A stretch of DNA of 64,000 nt from Chrysomallon squamiferum (taxonomy: Eukaryota > Mollusca > Gastropoda > Neomphalida > Peltospiridae). Numbering within the stretch: position 1 is the stretch's first letter; every line of letters begins with the position of its first letter. Shown piece by piece: positions 1-12,609 of this stretch. The DNA is taken from NCBI GenBank assembly GCA_012295275.1, contig CM022671.1, forward strand, positions 21,108,822-21,172,821, given 5' to 3'. A program made the position numbers and the translations under genes. The notes below the pieces were generated by a model. That model was not told the origin of the DNA, searched no databases, and was given only the letters and a program-made list of their open reading frames with translations.

Positions 1-303
1 TCACAAATACAACAAGAGTGCAGTAAAAATATATATAGTTAATTTATATAACTTAGACAGTATTTTTGTAGAAAGTGGATGTACAAAATAATAGTTTATT
101 ACTGTTATTATTATTATTATTTTTGTTTAAATATATTTATTAATTATCTACCTATAAAAAAACCATATCAGACTAATATACTACTTAGTTATTTCTGGTC
201 ATTTTACATCTGGTAATCATAAACCCATATTAACTAATAGACGACTTAATTAATCATGTCATTTTATTTATATCAGACAAATCATTTCTCCTCCTTGGGA
301 AAA

Positions 304-530
304 TACAGTGGTACCTTGACTTAGGAGTTTAATTTGTTCCGTGATCGAGTTCGTATATCAAATCAATTTTCGCAACTGAAATGAACTGAAACACCATTAA
401 TCCGTTCCTGCCCCAAAAACCACCCCATTTTTTTTTTGGTCGCAACTCAAAGCAAAACCTCGACGGGGTGACTGCTCGAAACTCGAAAAACTCGTAAGTT
501 GGGGCAGTCGTAAGTCGAGGTACCATTGTA
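304..530. mobile_element. MITE-like element, 223 bp, with terminal inverted repeats and TA duplications
   Basis: The ends are CAGTGGTACCTTGACTTA (306-323) and TAAGTCGAGGTACCATTG (511-528). The second, reverse-complemented, matches the first at 16 of 18 positions. The element is flanked on both sides by TA (304-305 and 529-530), the target duplication expected of Tc1/mariner-type insertions. The interior has no transposase ORF and is itself partly palindromic, with cgactta/taagtcg-like words. It sits in the intron after exon 612-786 of the minus-strand cadherin. Family assignment beyond 'mariner-like MITE' cannot be made by eye. Confidence 0.75.
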
Positions 531-611
531 TTCAAAATTAATCTCATCAATGAAAAATGAATGAAAATTTTCAATATTCTTACACTTAACAAATTAACTA
601 AAAATGTTTAC

Positions 612-1429
612 CTTCTAATGTAGAAACTAAGCTGTAACTGACGACTCCATCATTTCCATTATCTGCGTCGGTAGCGACGACAGTAACGACGGAGGTTCCT
701 GGTGGAACGTCTTCTTTTATGGAGTGCGTTGTTCCTGCAGGCGTAAAAGTTCCCCATGCAGGTGCATTTTCGTTCACAGGCTGAATCTGGAGATGCACGT
801 ACATATACATTTACATACATCTTTATCTTCGTATATCTGTGTGTCTGTGTATGTGTGTGTGTGTGTGTGTGCGCGCGCGCGCGCCCGCGTGTGTGTAATC
901 TTCCACATTATGACTACCCCTCTGTATTTTATTTACGATGTTATTGAAATACTATTGCCACTTTCTAAGGCAACACTGACTAGTAAGAATAAAGACAAAA
1001 TATGCCCTGTCTCTTCTCTCACCAACCCTAAGCCATACACTTGATTTATACCCTGATCACGAGCACGTTTTAGAGAACTGAACTGCTCCCTACCTCGATG
1101 TATACCGTGGCTGTTCCCGTTTTCTTAGTCGTCCCTCCGTCTACGGCGTGTATGATAAGTGTGTACGCAGCTGTCGTTTCGTAATCAGTGGCCGTCGACG
1201 TTGTGACGACGTCGTTTCCAGACATGGTGAACTCAGCTGGAGCCGACACTATGGAAAGAGTGACGTCCTTGTTGGGTGACGATCCGTCTGCATCGACACA
1301 CGACAGTGTTGTGGCAATTTTGTCTGAAGCCAAAAGAAATGATTATTCATTTTATATGGAAAAAAACATAAAAAGACAAAATATATATTATCATGTTTCT
1401 TTATGATAACAACAACAACAACAACAACA

Positions 1430-1477
<48 letters not shown>

Positions 1478-1611
1478 GTCAGGGGCGGATCTATTATAAA
1501 ATTCATGAAGCTTAAGCTTCAGGGCTCCTAAACACAGATTACCCAGACCTCTAACAAAACCAACAGAGAAAAAGGGAGATAGAGACAGACAGTTAAATAG
1601 ATAAATAGACT

Positions 1612-1689
<78 letters not shown>

Positions 1690-2605
1690 AAGGCGGACAA
1701 ACACTTGACGTTTAATTTGACAGAGTTAGAAAACCACTGTAGCCCAAACATCAAACTAAACCTGCTTATCTCCTGTCCTCCACACCAGTAAAATCCTCCA
1801 GTTAATAAACTTACTTGCCGCGTCGTTTTCTGTAATTGCACCGCTGTAGATGACACTCGGGGTACACACTGGCGTGTTGTCGTTGATGTCATTCAGAGTA
1901 AGCGTCAGAACTTCAGTTACAGTGGTTGGTGTTGTATCCGTCACCTCCAAGGTGATGCTAAAACTCGTCTGTCCTGCATCATAGTCCAAAACTGAGGCCA
2001 ACGTAATAACTCCAGAGCCGTCTACAGCGAATTTAGCAGCGTCGACTCCTGAAAAACGTCAAAGGAGGTTAATGGAGTGGGAATAAAGTGTTTTTTATAT
2101 AACTATGTAAATTTTAATGTTTTTTTTTTTTTTCTCACAACGGTTTCTAACTGTAAGGAACTCTTAATTATAAATTTATAAATTATCACTGAAAATATGT
2201 TTAACTTAGATGATTGCCCGCAGCATAAGATTGTTATGAAATAGAGATTTAAACAGCATATAATCGTAGGTTTTTTTTTTAATTGCGAATAAACTTTCTT
2301 TGCGTGTGTGTGTGTGTGTGTACTTGTGTTGAATAAACTTTCTTTGCGTGTGTGTTTGTGTGTATATACTTGTGTTGAATAAACTGCAGTTTCTTCAGCA
2401 AACCTGATAACGCGTACGACAGTGAATCGCCTGGAAGATCCGGATCACTGACGGTAAAACTGAACGGTACGGTGGTTCCAACAGCTTCTTCCTCGTCCAT
2501 GGTCGCCGTGTACGGCGCTGCGATACTCGGAGGAGCAGCTGAAAGTGTAATGTACGGTGAACACAAATTTATTTTATTTAATCTCTTCGTTTTTACTTTC
2601 TTTTT

Positions 2606-2664
<59 letters not shown>

Positions 2665-3783
2665 CTCTCTCTTTTATTCGTCATAATTTGGTTCGCTGGA
2701 AGCCCAAAATTACTGATTCAAAAGTTCAAGGGTGGGTGCTTGACTCTGTGAAATAACACAGAGAACAGTTGTAAAGAATACCTGTTTGGCGACACGTCGA
2801 CACATTTCAATACTGAAGGCCATTAACTGCTCTTCATAGATGCAAACATTTTGAAACTGAACAAACATTTCTTATAAGAGAGATAATTCGCTGCCGTAAT
2901 TCCTTCGGCTACTTTCATCGGTTAGCGACAAGGGATAATATAAATGCACCTTCCCGTAGACAGAACGAGAAACAGTACGAGAACACCTAGAAAGAGCGCT
3001 TTTCTGACTTATCATGGTTCATGCAATGAGGATTAAAACAGATTTGCTTTAAGAAGTACGTAGCATTATAATAAAACAAAATATAAACACCATTTGAAAA
3101 GTGTTTTAGCGAAAAGTGTTTGGATCTGTAATGACTCTTTACTTCGGTTGACTGGTAATGAAATTGCACTGGACCGCGTTGGTCACGTTTTCTTACAATT
3201 CCATCAAGATAATTTTTACGCTATGACAGATTATCAGCGTTACAAAGCACTTTAGCAGAGACGACACCAGGTTCTGATAGTGTCTGAGTACACACATTCA
3301 CCATTAAGTCAACAGAGTCCAGTATCGAGTGGTTTATATGATAATCATCAATGGAAATCTTAAGCAACAACACTCATAATCCGATCAGAAACCATAATGG
3401 AAAGGTTGAATTGTTTATTATTTACACGTCACTTTCGCCAGTATAGGGGAACCCAGTCCATAACAACGAGAAAGGTGCTTTAACAAACATATCAACGTGT
3501 GTGTGAACACATACATAAATATATAAATAATCCACACAATTATTTGCTTCAATGCAGAGCACATATTTTCATACATACATACATATACATACATACATAC
3601 ATACATACCTATATGCATACCTATATACACATGTATATATATACATACATACACACACAAACATACATACATACATACACACACACACATACAAACACAT
3701 AAATACACATATATATAGAAATGCTCACCTTGTACTGATAGAAGTATCAGAGACAGCGTCAGGCCCCACAAAATAACGTCCAT
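612..3783 (-). CDS. Cadherin-repeat membrane protein, N-terminal part (partial at the left edge)
   Basis: Five exons on the minus strand: 3729-3783, 2404-2538, 1815-2048, 1094-1323 and 612-786. All have GT/AG boundaries and consistent phases (1, 1, 1, 0, 1), giving 276 codons before the reading continues off the window. The product begins with a hydrophobic signal peptide (MDVILWGLTLSLILLSVQG) and runs straight into EC repeats. Visible EC features are the linkers DINDNTP and PVNENAP, the DYDAG and DYETT strand motifs, and the Cys pair in PVCTPSVIY / LSCVDAD. Family knowledge: EC repeats bind calcium at the linkers and mediate cell-surface adhesion. Each exon matches an exon of the large plus-strand cadherin (exons 1, 3, 4, 5 and 6), and the last exon is 175 nt, the same as plus-strand exon 18. 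The counterpart of plus-strand exon 2 (first EC repeat) was not found, and exon 1 joins the next exon in phase without it. No frameshift is seen. The 3' remainder lies outside the window, so the full architecture is unknown. Confidence 0.85.
1406..1477. repeat. (AAC)n/(AAT)n microsatellite
   Basis: About seven AAC units are followed by about fourteen AAT units, in the intron between minus-strand exons 1815-2048 and 1094-1323. No coding potential. Confidence 0.95.
1614..1689. repeat. (GA)n microsatellite ending in a G run
   Basis: About 33 GA units followed by nine G, in the same intron of the minus-strand cadherin. Confidence 0.95.
2285..2392. repeat. Short tandem duplication, about 46-bp unit, next to a splice donor
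   Basis: The block gaataaactttctttgcg + (tg)n + acttgtgtt is repeated twice. A third, truncated gaataaact runs almost to the donor of the exon at 2404. It is intronic and contains a (TG)n core. Confidence 0.8.
2597..2672. repeat. (CTTT)n microsatellite
   Basis: About 16 CTTT/TTTC units, then CT units, lie just upstream (minus-strand sense) of the exon at 2404-2538. The rest of this intron (2673-3728) holds unique sequence and a (CATA)n-rich stretch at about 3570-3715, with no exon recognised. Confidence 0.9.
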
Positions 3784-3821
3784 TATTTTCTGTAATTTTC
3801 GTTCCCGGTACCAGTTTTAAT
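3729..3821 (-). other. Signal-peptide exon of the minus-strand cadherin, with 5' UTR
   Basis: The start ATG is at 3783-3781. It is followed by 18 codons, strongly hydrophobic, ending one base into a Gly codon at a GTGAGC donor. Upstream on the minus strand, a pyrimidine run followed by CAG (exon boundary at 3821) looks like a splice acceptor, so a noncoding first exon should lie further right. The plus-strand gene has the same layout: acceptor, short 5' UTR, signal peptide and a phase-1 donor. Confidence 0.75.
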
Positions 3822-3910
3822 CTGGAAAAAAAAAAGAAGAAGGAATAGAGAAATAATTTTTTTTTTATTAAGCAAGAAAGAGCGTGAGGGGCATAAGAAA
3901 GAGAGAGAGG

Positions 3911-4021
<111 letters not shown>

Positions 4022-4516
4022 AATTAATTTGATTTTTTAACAGTCAACCGACAAAAAATAGAAAATAATATATATGTATCTATCTATCTATCTCTCTATG
4101 TATCTGTCTATCTATCTATCTGGCTATCTATCTGCCTGTCTGTTTTCTATTTATATATACAGGGGTAAAAAAAAAAATCGAACAACATGATATGGAAGTG
4201 TGCATACTGTATTTAGATTTTTTCTTTATAAAGGAAAAGGTTTAAACTTTATACATATTATCAAAACTATATAAAGCATGATTTATATAGTCTTGAAGCG
4301 ATAAACTATTTTAAAATATATTCTGTCCTTTAATAAAAAAATAAATAAATAAAAAGTATGCTCAAAGAAATAAAAAAAAAACTGAAAAAATAAATAAATA
4401 AAAAATAAAAAAAAAAAAAAAAAAAAACCACTAGAAAAAACTTAAAATAATAATAAATCAAAATAACGAAAAATGTAAAAACATAAGACTAGAGTTTTAA
4501 AAGTATCTGGGCTCCG

Positions 4517-4520
4517 TCAT

Positions 4521-4571
<51 letters not shown>

Positions 4572-4574
4572 TTA
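4517..4574. repeat. (TTTA)n microsatellite
   Basis: About 14 TTTA units in unique AT-rich DNA. Confidence 0.95.
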
Positions 4575-5150
4575 TTTTAGATATAAGTCGCCAGAGATAT
4601 ACCGACTACATACTGAATTTCCTTAAGACGGCATTCAGAAACCCGGAAAGCCCCAAAGTATAGCCCGAACAAATCAAATTCCCACAAACGACAACAGTCC
4701 CACCATCAGCCATTCTTCCAACAACAGCCGCTACGACGCAATTCAATTAAAGAATTTTTTTGTTTTAAATTATAATTTTAAATATATTTTCAAAAAAATT
4801 GTCTAGAACACCAAAAACAATTTCGCCAGTATAATATATTATTATCGATTATGATTTTAAAAATATTTCGTGTCTGGACCAAGACCATAGAAATGAATAA
4901 ATTATAGCACACTGAAATAAAATGTATTTCGAGTTACGAAATATAATATTTAACGAGAGTTTTGATGAAAAAATAAATAATTTCAGACGTTATAAACTCA
5001 AAACAAAAAATAAAGAAAAGAAAAATTAATTAAAAAAAAATAAAGCTATAAACTAATCATGTAGTTTCCATTTCGTAATAAAAGTATCGTACTTTGACAA
5101 ACATTATTTCTTTTCTACTGAAGTAAATATCAAGACATATATATATATAC

Positions 5151-5264
<114 letters not shown>

Positions 5265-6065
5265 GTCTGTCTGCACTCGCATAGATACACAGAGCTACAT
5301 ATATTCGTACCTACAAACAAATCTAGATACTCAAATACCTACCTGCCTTCTTAACCAGCTACCTCTCTACCTATCTACCCATAAACAACAATGTATCCAT
5401 CCATCTATATATATATAAATAAATTCATATATACGTACGTAAGTACATCCATATATATATATGTAACTGTTATGTATGTTCACGCCTTTATTTCACCATT
5501 TACCTCTGGCTAACAGATTCATGACGAATAGCACACTGACGAATTTTATAACATAAAAATAAAAATAAAATAATGAACAAGTAAGGAAAACAACAAACTA
5601 AAACCCTAACCAGTGCATGCCGTTACAACATTAACAAAGATTTACTATTCAACCAGACTGGCACGAAGGTATTTTTCGTGTTTCTTTTTTCTGCCTTTCT
5701 TTTCCCCACCCAAAAATGTAATAGAAAAACCATTCAATATACTTTTATGTTTTCCGTTTACAATGCAGGCAGCTTAATAACGTGTAATTAGAACTCCTTC
5801 GTAAACACGGGGAAAGGTGTGTGTACAACCGAGTCGGACGTCATTACAACAGAATAATAGCATCAACTCATGTAATATTATTTTCTATTGAATATTGCAA
5901 GCTGCTGGGAAGATAGTTGCGAGGCGATTTGACAAATATTGAATTGTGATCTTTTCTGATTTAGTTCTTAAATGAGGATAAATTATTGTGGCGTAGAAAT
6001 TGCTCTACTGGAAATTACTGCTGTACTGAATGTTGACAGAGCACAGTAAGTAGGCCCTATGTACG

Positions 6066-6390
6066 TTGATAGGTGTGTAGGTTTGTCGGTAGATAGGTGT
6101 GTAGGTTTGTCGGTAGACAGGTGTGTAGGTTTGTCGGTAGATAGGTGTGTAAGTTTGTCGGTAGATGGGAAGGTAGGTGGATAGGTGTGTAGGTTTGTCG
6201 GTAGATGGGAAGGTAGGTAGATAGGTGTGTAGGTTTGTCGGTAGATGGGAAGGTAGATAGATAGGTGTATAGGTTTGTCGGTAGATAGGTGTGTAGGTTT
6301 GTCGGTAGACAGGTGCGTAGGTTTGTCGGTAGATGGGAAGGTAGGTAGATAGGTGTGTAGGTTTGTCGGTAGACAGGTGTTTAGGTTTGA
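6066..6390. repeat. Minisatellite with two alternating subunits
   Basis: A unit of about 24 bp (ataggtgtgtaggtttgtcg + gtag) recurs about ten times. A 16-bp subunit (atgggaaggtaggtag, with variants) is inserted in about half the copies, which gives a higher-order pattern of 24-bp and 40-bp periods. Copies differ by a few substitutions. No coding sense. Confidence 0.9.
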
Positions 6391-7762
6391 ATAAAAATAT
6401 TAATACAGGTGGATAGGTGGATAGGCTTTTTTTTTATTTAGGTGAATTTAGGATTTTATATATTTTTAGGTATGAATAAAAAATATTAATACACACTATG
6501 GGGATTTTTATTTATTTATTTTTTAATATTTGTATTTGTTTATTTATTTTAACAAATATTAGAATATAGTATTACTGACTGAAATAATATTGGTATTCGG
6601 ACGGGTTGCTGGGTAGGTAGGTGATTGGTATTTATGTATGAATTAAAACAAAACTAATGCAAAGAACTTAAAATAAAATAAAAATTCTTTGCAAAAGCAG
6701 TAATGTTTATTTATTTCTATATTTTTTTTACAACTGCAACAATTTTTTTTTGATTTACATTGAAGGTGTAACTAATTTATTCATTAAAGTATTACCTACC
6801 AGACACTAAATTAAAGGTGTATGTTCTGTTCACGAACACCTGTCAATAACCTAACAAATGTACATATATATAATGAAGGTAAGCAGATCTTTTTGATGAA
6901 ATAAAACAACAGAAAAAATAAAATGACAAAAAATATTAAAAAAATAAATAAACGCAGACTGTTATGAAACATTTCATTAATATTACTGTTGTTGTTGTTA
7001 TGTTGTTGTTGCTGTTGTTATTTTGTAGTTTTGATATTTTTGTTGCTGTTGTCATGTTGTAGTGTGGACGCTATTTCTTTTTTTTTAAATATAGTCCTAA
7101 ATAGGTTAATTTCCTGTTTGCAGTCTTTTGTATTCAAATTTACGGCAATAACTGTCAACAGGCAAACAGAGAGACATCCAGACATACATACACACACAAT
7201 GTATGGTAATCGCCAAATAAAAAAACAAAAATCATTTTTATTTGTTACACTGTCAAGCTGTTAGTACGCTAGATACAATTCTTTCTGATAGGTAGTGATT
7301 TTTTTTCAGATATACAAAATATTTGTCTGAAAAATTCTTTTCTGATACAAACCTAATAATTTATTTATACATTAATTAAGAGAGGAGAAAAAATTGTCTT
7401 CTTTTCATTAACATAATCTGATCCATCTACATGTATTATATTTGATCAAATGAAATTCTTTTATTTTTATTGTTTTGCGGGATCTGTATTACTAATACAA
7501 AAAGTCACCATTTTACCCGTTCACAAAAAGTTATAGACACTCTCTCTCTCTTGCATTTTTATTTTTATCCTGAAAATATTCTGTCAAGGTAATGGTTTTA
7601 AAGAAGGAAAGAAAGGTTTTACTTAAAAGAAAAGGATAATTAATATATATATTTTTTTTTTGAATCATTTTGGTTGTTGTTGTTGCTATGTTTAAAATTT
7701 TCTTCTAAATTCGCTTCATAAATATGTATTGGTAACTGGTAAAATGAAGATAAAAAACTCAC

Positions 7763-8164
7763 CCGTGGTTGTAAATCTGTCAGATACCTCAGATATTATA
7801 CCATTAACTCAGATTCAGTATTTTATATATCAGCTCTTCTTTCTCAGTCTTATGCAGTCATGATTTTGTAAATTCTAAAATCAAGCGTCCAAACAACGCG
7901 TTGGTGTTGTATTTTAAACAATGAAGTGAGTTTTCTCTCAGTATTTTGTTTACCTATTTATCTTTCTTCAATTCACGAAACACTGAAAAAAAGATCAGAT
8001 ACTATCTGTGTTGGCGTTTTAAAAATCCGTTTTTGAAAGCATTAAAAACTCCATTTATCTTTGCCTTGCCATATGTTTGTTATCTACCACCGTAAGTAGA
8101 AGGAAAGATTCTTCTACGCATGCGCAATTAATATATTACCCCAAATCGTCTAGCGTATAAATAA
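7763..8164 (-). promoter_or_regulatory. Candidate promoter and first (5' UTR) exon of the minus-strand cadherin, copy 1
   Basis: An NRF1-like palindrome ACGCATGCGCA (8116-8126) and TATAAATAA (8156-8164; TTATTTATA on the minus strand) lie upstream, in minus-strand sense, of a consensus donor GTGAGTTTTT whose exon edge is at 7763. An exon of roughly 350 nt would splice to the acceptor at 3821. The donor and the promoter motifs are all kept in copy 2. The TATA box could instead drive plus-strand transcription, because the motif reads acceptably both ways. The gene assignment is inference. Confidence 0.35.
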
Positions 8165-8211
8165 CGCGACAAAGAATACGAGTGTCCAAACAGAATAAAC
8201 AAAACCATCAA

Positions 8212-8250
8212 ATGGCGAAGTTGTTAAAATACATAAAAGAATTGACGTAA
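8212..8250 (+). other. Conserved 12-codon ORF downstream of the TATA box, copy 1
   Basis: ATG at 8212, 56 bp after the TATA box. It encodes MAKLLKYIKELT and stops at TAA. The second copy (12571-12609) encodes MAKLLKYIKEST. Conservation may only reflect recent duplication. It could be a uORF or meaningless. Confidence 0.25.
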
Positions 8251-8695
8251 AAAATATTTATTTACTTTGTGCTGGCAACAGTTGATTATTGTTAATCATT
8301 GATTTCGTATCAAGAATCAGCTTCAAGGCTTTATTAAGTTTTCGTTTTCTTTCACTAAACGAACCCATTGCTATACGGCCAGTGAAGTAAATTCTGACAC
8401 TTTTATTATTAAATATGACTTAGCGTGGTCAATTAATATACCTCGTTCTTTCTCAAAGTTCATTGTCCGGCTATTTCTAATGGGATTATGAAGTTCTCAC
8501 ACGAAAGATATAAAAATCTTAATGTGTACCCTCGCCTAATTAAACGAATTTTTATACATACGTCAAATGGCAGGAGCGGATTATACTTTAGGTGAAGGTA
8601 GTTTGTGGGGTTCATCCTAATAAATATCACGCAGGCCACTTACAACATATGATCAGTATATTCGAGAAATTTTACAAACAGACATAGGTAGATAG

Positions 8696-8824
<129 letters not shown>

Positions 8825-10028
8825 CTATATTATAAAGGATGCAAAAGATAATAGGAATTCTTATAACAATTATGTACGTAAAGTTTTATATCATACTGAA
8901 TAATTAATACAATATTTATACTAGCGTTGTCACATAAATACATACATTCATATAACCTATATACAGACAGACATATATATAGCCTATATACAGACAGACA
9001 GACAGACAGACAGACATACAGATAGACGAAGTATCTGGTGGCTTGCGATATCAGTTTTATCCTGCGAAGGTCGAATGATTCGATTTATCGAGGCAGAGAT
9101 CTGAGCACTACAAAGGTGAAACATTAAGACAGTAACCGCTAATATATTTGATCCTGTAGTCCTAAATACTACAAAAACTCATTGAATTTAACTGTTTTAT
9201 CTTTCAACTCACAGCTCGTGACAGTAGTAGATTCACGGGTTTGATTTCGCTGTCGCTATACATCAAAACAAAATAGTTCTTAAGTCAACAACAATCTGAA
9301 TGAAAACAGTTTTCACAATGGGTATTTTAAGATTTAAACCAGCAAAGAAACTCCAAAGAGTGTAACTTGAATAACATATACCTAAATAAGTACACAAGTA
9401 ATTTACAGAACTAAATATAGTTCTGGCCCAGAAATCTCTGTTTTTGTTCAATGGCCGTAAATATAGTTGCTTCATACAGTGACTGCTGGATAAATACAAA
9501 CATGTTTTAGAAAGAGAGAGAATGTTATGATATTTGTATTATAATAACATAATAAATTTATCTCAAACAGTTAAATATTATTTTCATATATGTGTATTAT
9601 ATATATATATATATATGTATTACACACACACAAAAATGATGATAAACGTCACTACCCTCAACTCAAAATGTATTGAATAATATATTTATTGTTTTTGTTG
9701 TTGTTAGAACAATTAGAGTTCATTTTAAGTGAGCATAACAGAATAAAATACAAAACTAAATAAATAAATAAATAACAGAAACTTGATCCTACTTTGAAAG
9801 GTGATAATAATGTTGTTGCTTTTAGGATAGGATAAAAAAAAATTAACGTTTGCTAATCAGTATAAGGTAATTTAAAAATAATTGTGTGAAAATCAGTTCG
9901 ACAAATTACAAAAATCTACCTTTTTCTCAAGTACAACGTCCGTCGCCGAAAAAACATTGGTTTTGTTCTTTTATATACCCTCCCAGTAGGTGAAAAAGAA
10001 AATGTATGTGACTCTGTGTTTGTGTATA

Positions 10029-10047
10029 TAGTAGTAGTAGTTGTAAC

Positions 10048-10080
<33 letters not shown>

Positions 10081-10150
10081 TGTAGTAGTAGTAGTAGTAG
10101 TAGTATTCAATATAATAATAATAATAATAATAATAAGAAGAAGAAGAAGA
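10029..10150. repeat. (GTA)n, (AAT)n and (AAG)n compound trinucleotide array
   Basis: Successive trinucleotide runs in copy 1, with no clear equivalent at the matching place in copy 2. Confidence 0.9.
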
Positions 10151-11607
10151 AGAAAAGAACAAGTAGTAGAACAATAATAACAGAAGAAAAAAAAAAAAAA
10201 AAAAAAACAAGAAGAAGAAAACATATCGGTACTACTAATAATATATTTAACCAATGGATTAAAGAAATTACAGACTATCATATTTTAACCTATGAATAAC
10301 AGAAAGCTACACACAGCAATAAATGTACATATTGTAAAGACTTAAAAGCAATATGATTTATAAATATAGCGTATAATTGTTTATAACTTGGATTATATGG
10401 TGTATTGGTTAGTTACCCAAATATTTACTCCTCTCTAGCGTTTAAGGACGAAAAAAAAAAATCGAGATAGTATTTCAGTTTTATATTAGTAGGCTAAAGA
10501 AACTATAAAACACAGAGAATATATTTTAACTCAATACATTTTATAATATATATTAATTACCTATTTATCTCAGATTTTAATTTTTTCAGATATATTTCTT
10601 TATTTACATAAATTAAAAATTTATTTTCCAAATCTTTCGTAATTTTATACGGTGATGTTGAAATTTACGCTTATTTCAGTTTCGGTGGACATTGAGCAAA
10701 CATGTATTTACCGGTGTAGAATGATGGTTTGACATCTTTCTTTCTTTCTTTCTTTCTTTCGTGCATTCATTCATTCATTCATTCTTTCTTTCTTTCTTTC
10801 TCTGTTGATTCCCATCAAACTGAGGATGGACTCTTTGCCATGTCGATGAAACGACTTGTTATTCAGAGCTATTGACTGGTTCCGCACAGACTGTTGTTGA
10901 GTATTGGTGATGTGGATAGGAGTTGTTTTCTGCGTGCTGTTACCGGTTGGACAAAGAATGTGTTTAACAGGTTTCTCCTGTATGGGTGTAATGTAAGCAG
11001 TCTGATGGGTGACTTCGTTTAATTCTCTTTAGATTATGGTTCAGGATGCTACGATCTGTATACGTAGACGAAATATTTGGTTTGTTGATGTCTGTTGATG
11101 GCGGTGATGAGTAATTTTTGTCTGGTTTTGACGTATATTCGAGTTATATGTGCGTACAGTGTGTACTTCTTGTGGACCACTTTTCTAACCATGCATCTAT
11201 TTGTATGATAGATCATACGTGTGTTATTGGCTGCTGCTACATGAACGCTTTTGTGAGGTGGTCGGCTTTTTTCAACAAATTAATGAAATTAATGGAACAG
11301 AAATTCAAGTTTAATGTCTTGTAATGAATTGTTAATTGGAAAAAAGTCTTGTTATGAATAATGTCATTATCTTATGTTAAGAACGGGTCTTGTAACGGTA
11401 AATTTTTTTTTTTTAAAAATTTCGGAACAATATGATTTTTAATGTTTGGTTAATGGAACAGAAATCGGTTATGTAATTGTTTTATTAAACACTTTTTTAA
11501 TTATAATTTTAAATACACGGTTTTAAATACGGAACAATTTGATTTTAATGTTTTCAACCATTATTAACTCTTACTACTACTAATTATAATTTTAACTACA
11601 TTTTTAT

Positions 11608-11613
<6 letters not shown>

Positions 11614-11660
<47 letters not shown>
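11614..11660. repeat. (TA)n microsatellite
   Basis: About 23 TA units between the duplication copies, followed by a short GA run. Confidence 0.95.
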
Positions 11661-11661
<1 letters not shown>

Positions 11662-12130
11662 TAAGAGAGAGAGAGAGGGGAAAGAGAGAGAGCATTCAGA
11701 AGATCAAATAATAATATTACGAAAATAAATAATACATAAAAATAACAGATATCATTAATAGACATCAGATTTGTCAACGAGAAAACATAACATAAAAATT
11801 CTATTTAATTTACTTCTGTAATATACTGAACATGTGAAAACTCAGTATTTATTTGGACGCGAAGAGAAAAACACCCATTGAATCGCATGCTGATAAATGT
11901 TTACTTTTTTCATCCCCCGAAAATATCCTGTCATGGTATGATTTTAAACGAAGGAAATTACTGTTATTAGTTTACAAACTGGCAATAAATCTTAATATAC
12001 GAAATCAATATACATGTGTGTGAATGAGTATACGTATGTGTGTGTATGTAAGTGGAAGTTTTTGTGTGTATATTGGAATGCGCTTTGTAAAATCAAAATA
12101 AAACAATGTAAAGAAGACGGAAAAACTCAC

Positions 12131-12524
12131 CTGTGATCGCTAAACCAGTCAGATTCTTCAGATATTATATTATTAACTCAGTTTCAGAAGTTTTTCTTTC
12201 TCTGCCTTATGCAGTCATGATTTTGTAAATTCTTAAATCAAGCGTCCAAACAACGCGTTGGTGTTGTATTTTAAACAATGAAGTGAGTTTTCTCTCAGTG
12301 TTTTGTTTACCTATTTATCTTTCTTCAATTCGAGAAAAACTGAAAGAAACGATAGATACAATCTGTTTTGACGTTTTTTCTAATCCGTTTTTTGAAAGCA
12401 TTAAAAACTCTATTTATCTTTGTCTCACGATATGTTTGTTATCTACCAACGTAAAGTAGGAGGAAAGATTCTTGTTACGCATGCGCAATTATATATTACC
12501 CCAAACCGTCTAGCGTATAAATAA
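12131..12524 (-). promoter_or_regulatory. Candidate promoter and alternative first exon of the minus-strand cadherin, copy 2
   Basis: Same layout as copy 1: NRF1-like ACGCATGCGCA at 12477-12487, TATAAATAA at 12516-12524 and a minus-strand donor (CACAG|GTGAGT) with its exon edge at 12131. Two tandem first exons feeding one coding exon would be alternative promoters for the same adhesion gene. No transcript evidence is available. Confidence 0.35.
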
Positions 12525-12570
12525 CGCGACAAAGAATACGAGTGTCAAACAGAATAAACAAAACCATCAA

Positions 12571-12609
12571 ATGGCGAAGTTGTTAAAATACATAAAAGAA
12601 TCCACGTAA
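12571..12609 (+). other. Conserved 12-codon ORF downstream of the TATA box, copy 2
   Basis: ATG at 12571, 55 bp after the TATA box. It differs from copy 1 at one residue (Leu to Ser). Same caveats as copy 1. Confidence 0.25.

Noticed and set aside
2673-3728. Search for a counterpart of cadherin exon 2 in the minus-strand gene
   Set aside because: No EC-like frame with splice sites was found, and the flanking exons already join in phase.
6066-6390. CRISPR-like array
   Set aside because: Units abut with no unique spacers, and the window is eukaryotic. It is a minisatellite.
10730-11330. Possible degenerate retroelement fragment right of duplication copy 1
   Set aside because: No reverse transcriptase motif, terminal repeat or target duplication could be seen.
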